From contig DDUX01000060.1 in assembly GCA_002345025.1 (NCBI GenBank), forward strand, positions 1-42,596: a DNA stretch of 42,596 nt, in the 5' to 3' direction. The first letter of the stretch is position 1. Each line of letters starts with the position of its first letter. Under the pieces are notes generated by a model. That model was not told where the DNA came from, searched no databases, and saw nothing but the letters and a program-made list of their open reading frames with translations. Positions 42,573-42,596 of the stretch are shown here, piece by piece. This stretch comes from Candidatus Accumulibacter iunctus. GTDB taxonomy: Bacteria; Pseudomonadota; Gammaproteobacteria; Burkholderiales; Rhodocyclaceae. A program made the translations under genes and the position numbers.

Positions 42573-42596
42573 ATTGTTGATTCTTTGTTTCATTGT

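Noticed and set aside
42417..42574. Possible minus-strand gene starting ATGTTGAGCGAAACG at the right edge
   Set aside because: No ribosome site, no recognisable motif, and composition soon turns into an Arg-rich shadow of the spacer and folB.

Overview
The window is a dense, G+C-rich chromosomal segment that looks like a betaproteobacterium. The gene order (apbC-dcd-decarboxylase, ftsY-ftsE-ftsX opposite an M16 peptidase pair plus rsmD-coaD-ferredoxin, argS-SPOR-dsbA, ubiUVT, tsaD/plsY/folB) and the two-domain polyphosphate:AMP phosphotransferase would fit a Rhodocyclales member, possibly a Candidatus Accumulibacter-like polyphosphate accumulator. That placement is inferred from remembered gene order and protein resemblance; no search was run. 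I see no rRNA, tRNA, CRISPR array, complete insertion sequence or prophage, and nearly all genes are core housekeeping genes.

Left part (1-12 kb). A truncated receiver-domain protein is followed by a 125-bp three-hairpin repeat. Then come hisD and hisG (minus, overlapping), a CorC/HlyC-type membrane protein (plus), a fold-type I arginine/lysine/ornithine decarboxylase, dcd and apbC (all minus), a cysteine desulfhydrase-like PLP enzyme (plus), and an inositol-monophosphatase-family gene with a thioredoxin-like gene (minus).

Middle part (11.5-26.4 kb). rsmE, pap and argA form a tight plus-strand unit whose first gene may be translated from a leaderless mRNA. yggX, rpiA and dgkA follow. The ftsY-ftsE-ftsX unit has overlapping stops and starts. 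Opposite it runs the unit M16 peptidase (active), M16 peptidase (inactive), rsmD, coaD, ferredoxin, closed by a clear intrinsic terminator. A membrane-anchored M23 peptidase and tyrS are divergent.

Right part (26.5-42.6 kb). A diheme cytochrome c peroxidase gene has an FNR-type box placed for class II activation. A FabH-like ketosynthase and ubiB follow on the minus strand, then argS, a SPOR protein, dsbA and an SDR gene on the plus strand, and a second SDR on the minus strand. Next are a metal/cobalamin-receptor-like protein without a signal peptide and the O2-independent ubiquinone genes ubiU-ubiV-ubiT, again behind an FNR-type box with the same spacing to a -10 element. An EamA transporter, a second inverted copy of the 125-bp repeat, tsaD, plsY and folB complete the window.

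The most interesting signals are regulatory and structural. Two matched FNR-type promoters link peroxide respiration and anaerobic ubiquinone synthesis. The three-hairpin repeat occurs at both ends, with conserved arms and a diverged loop. I did not find a convincing novel multi-gene system.
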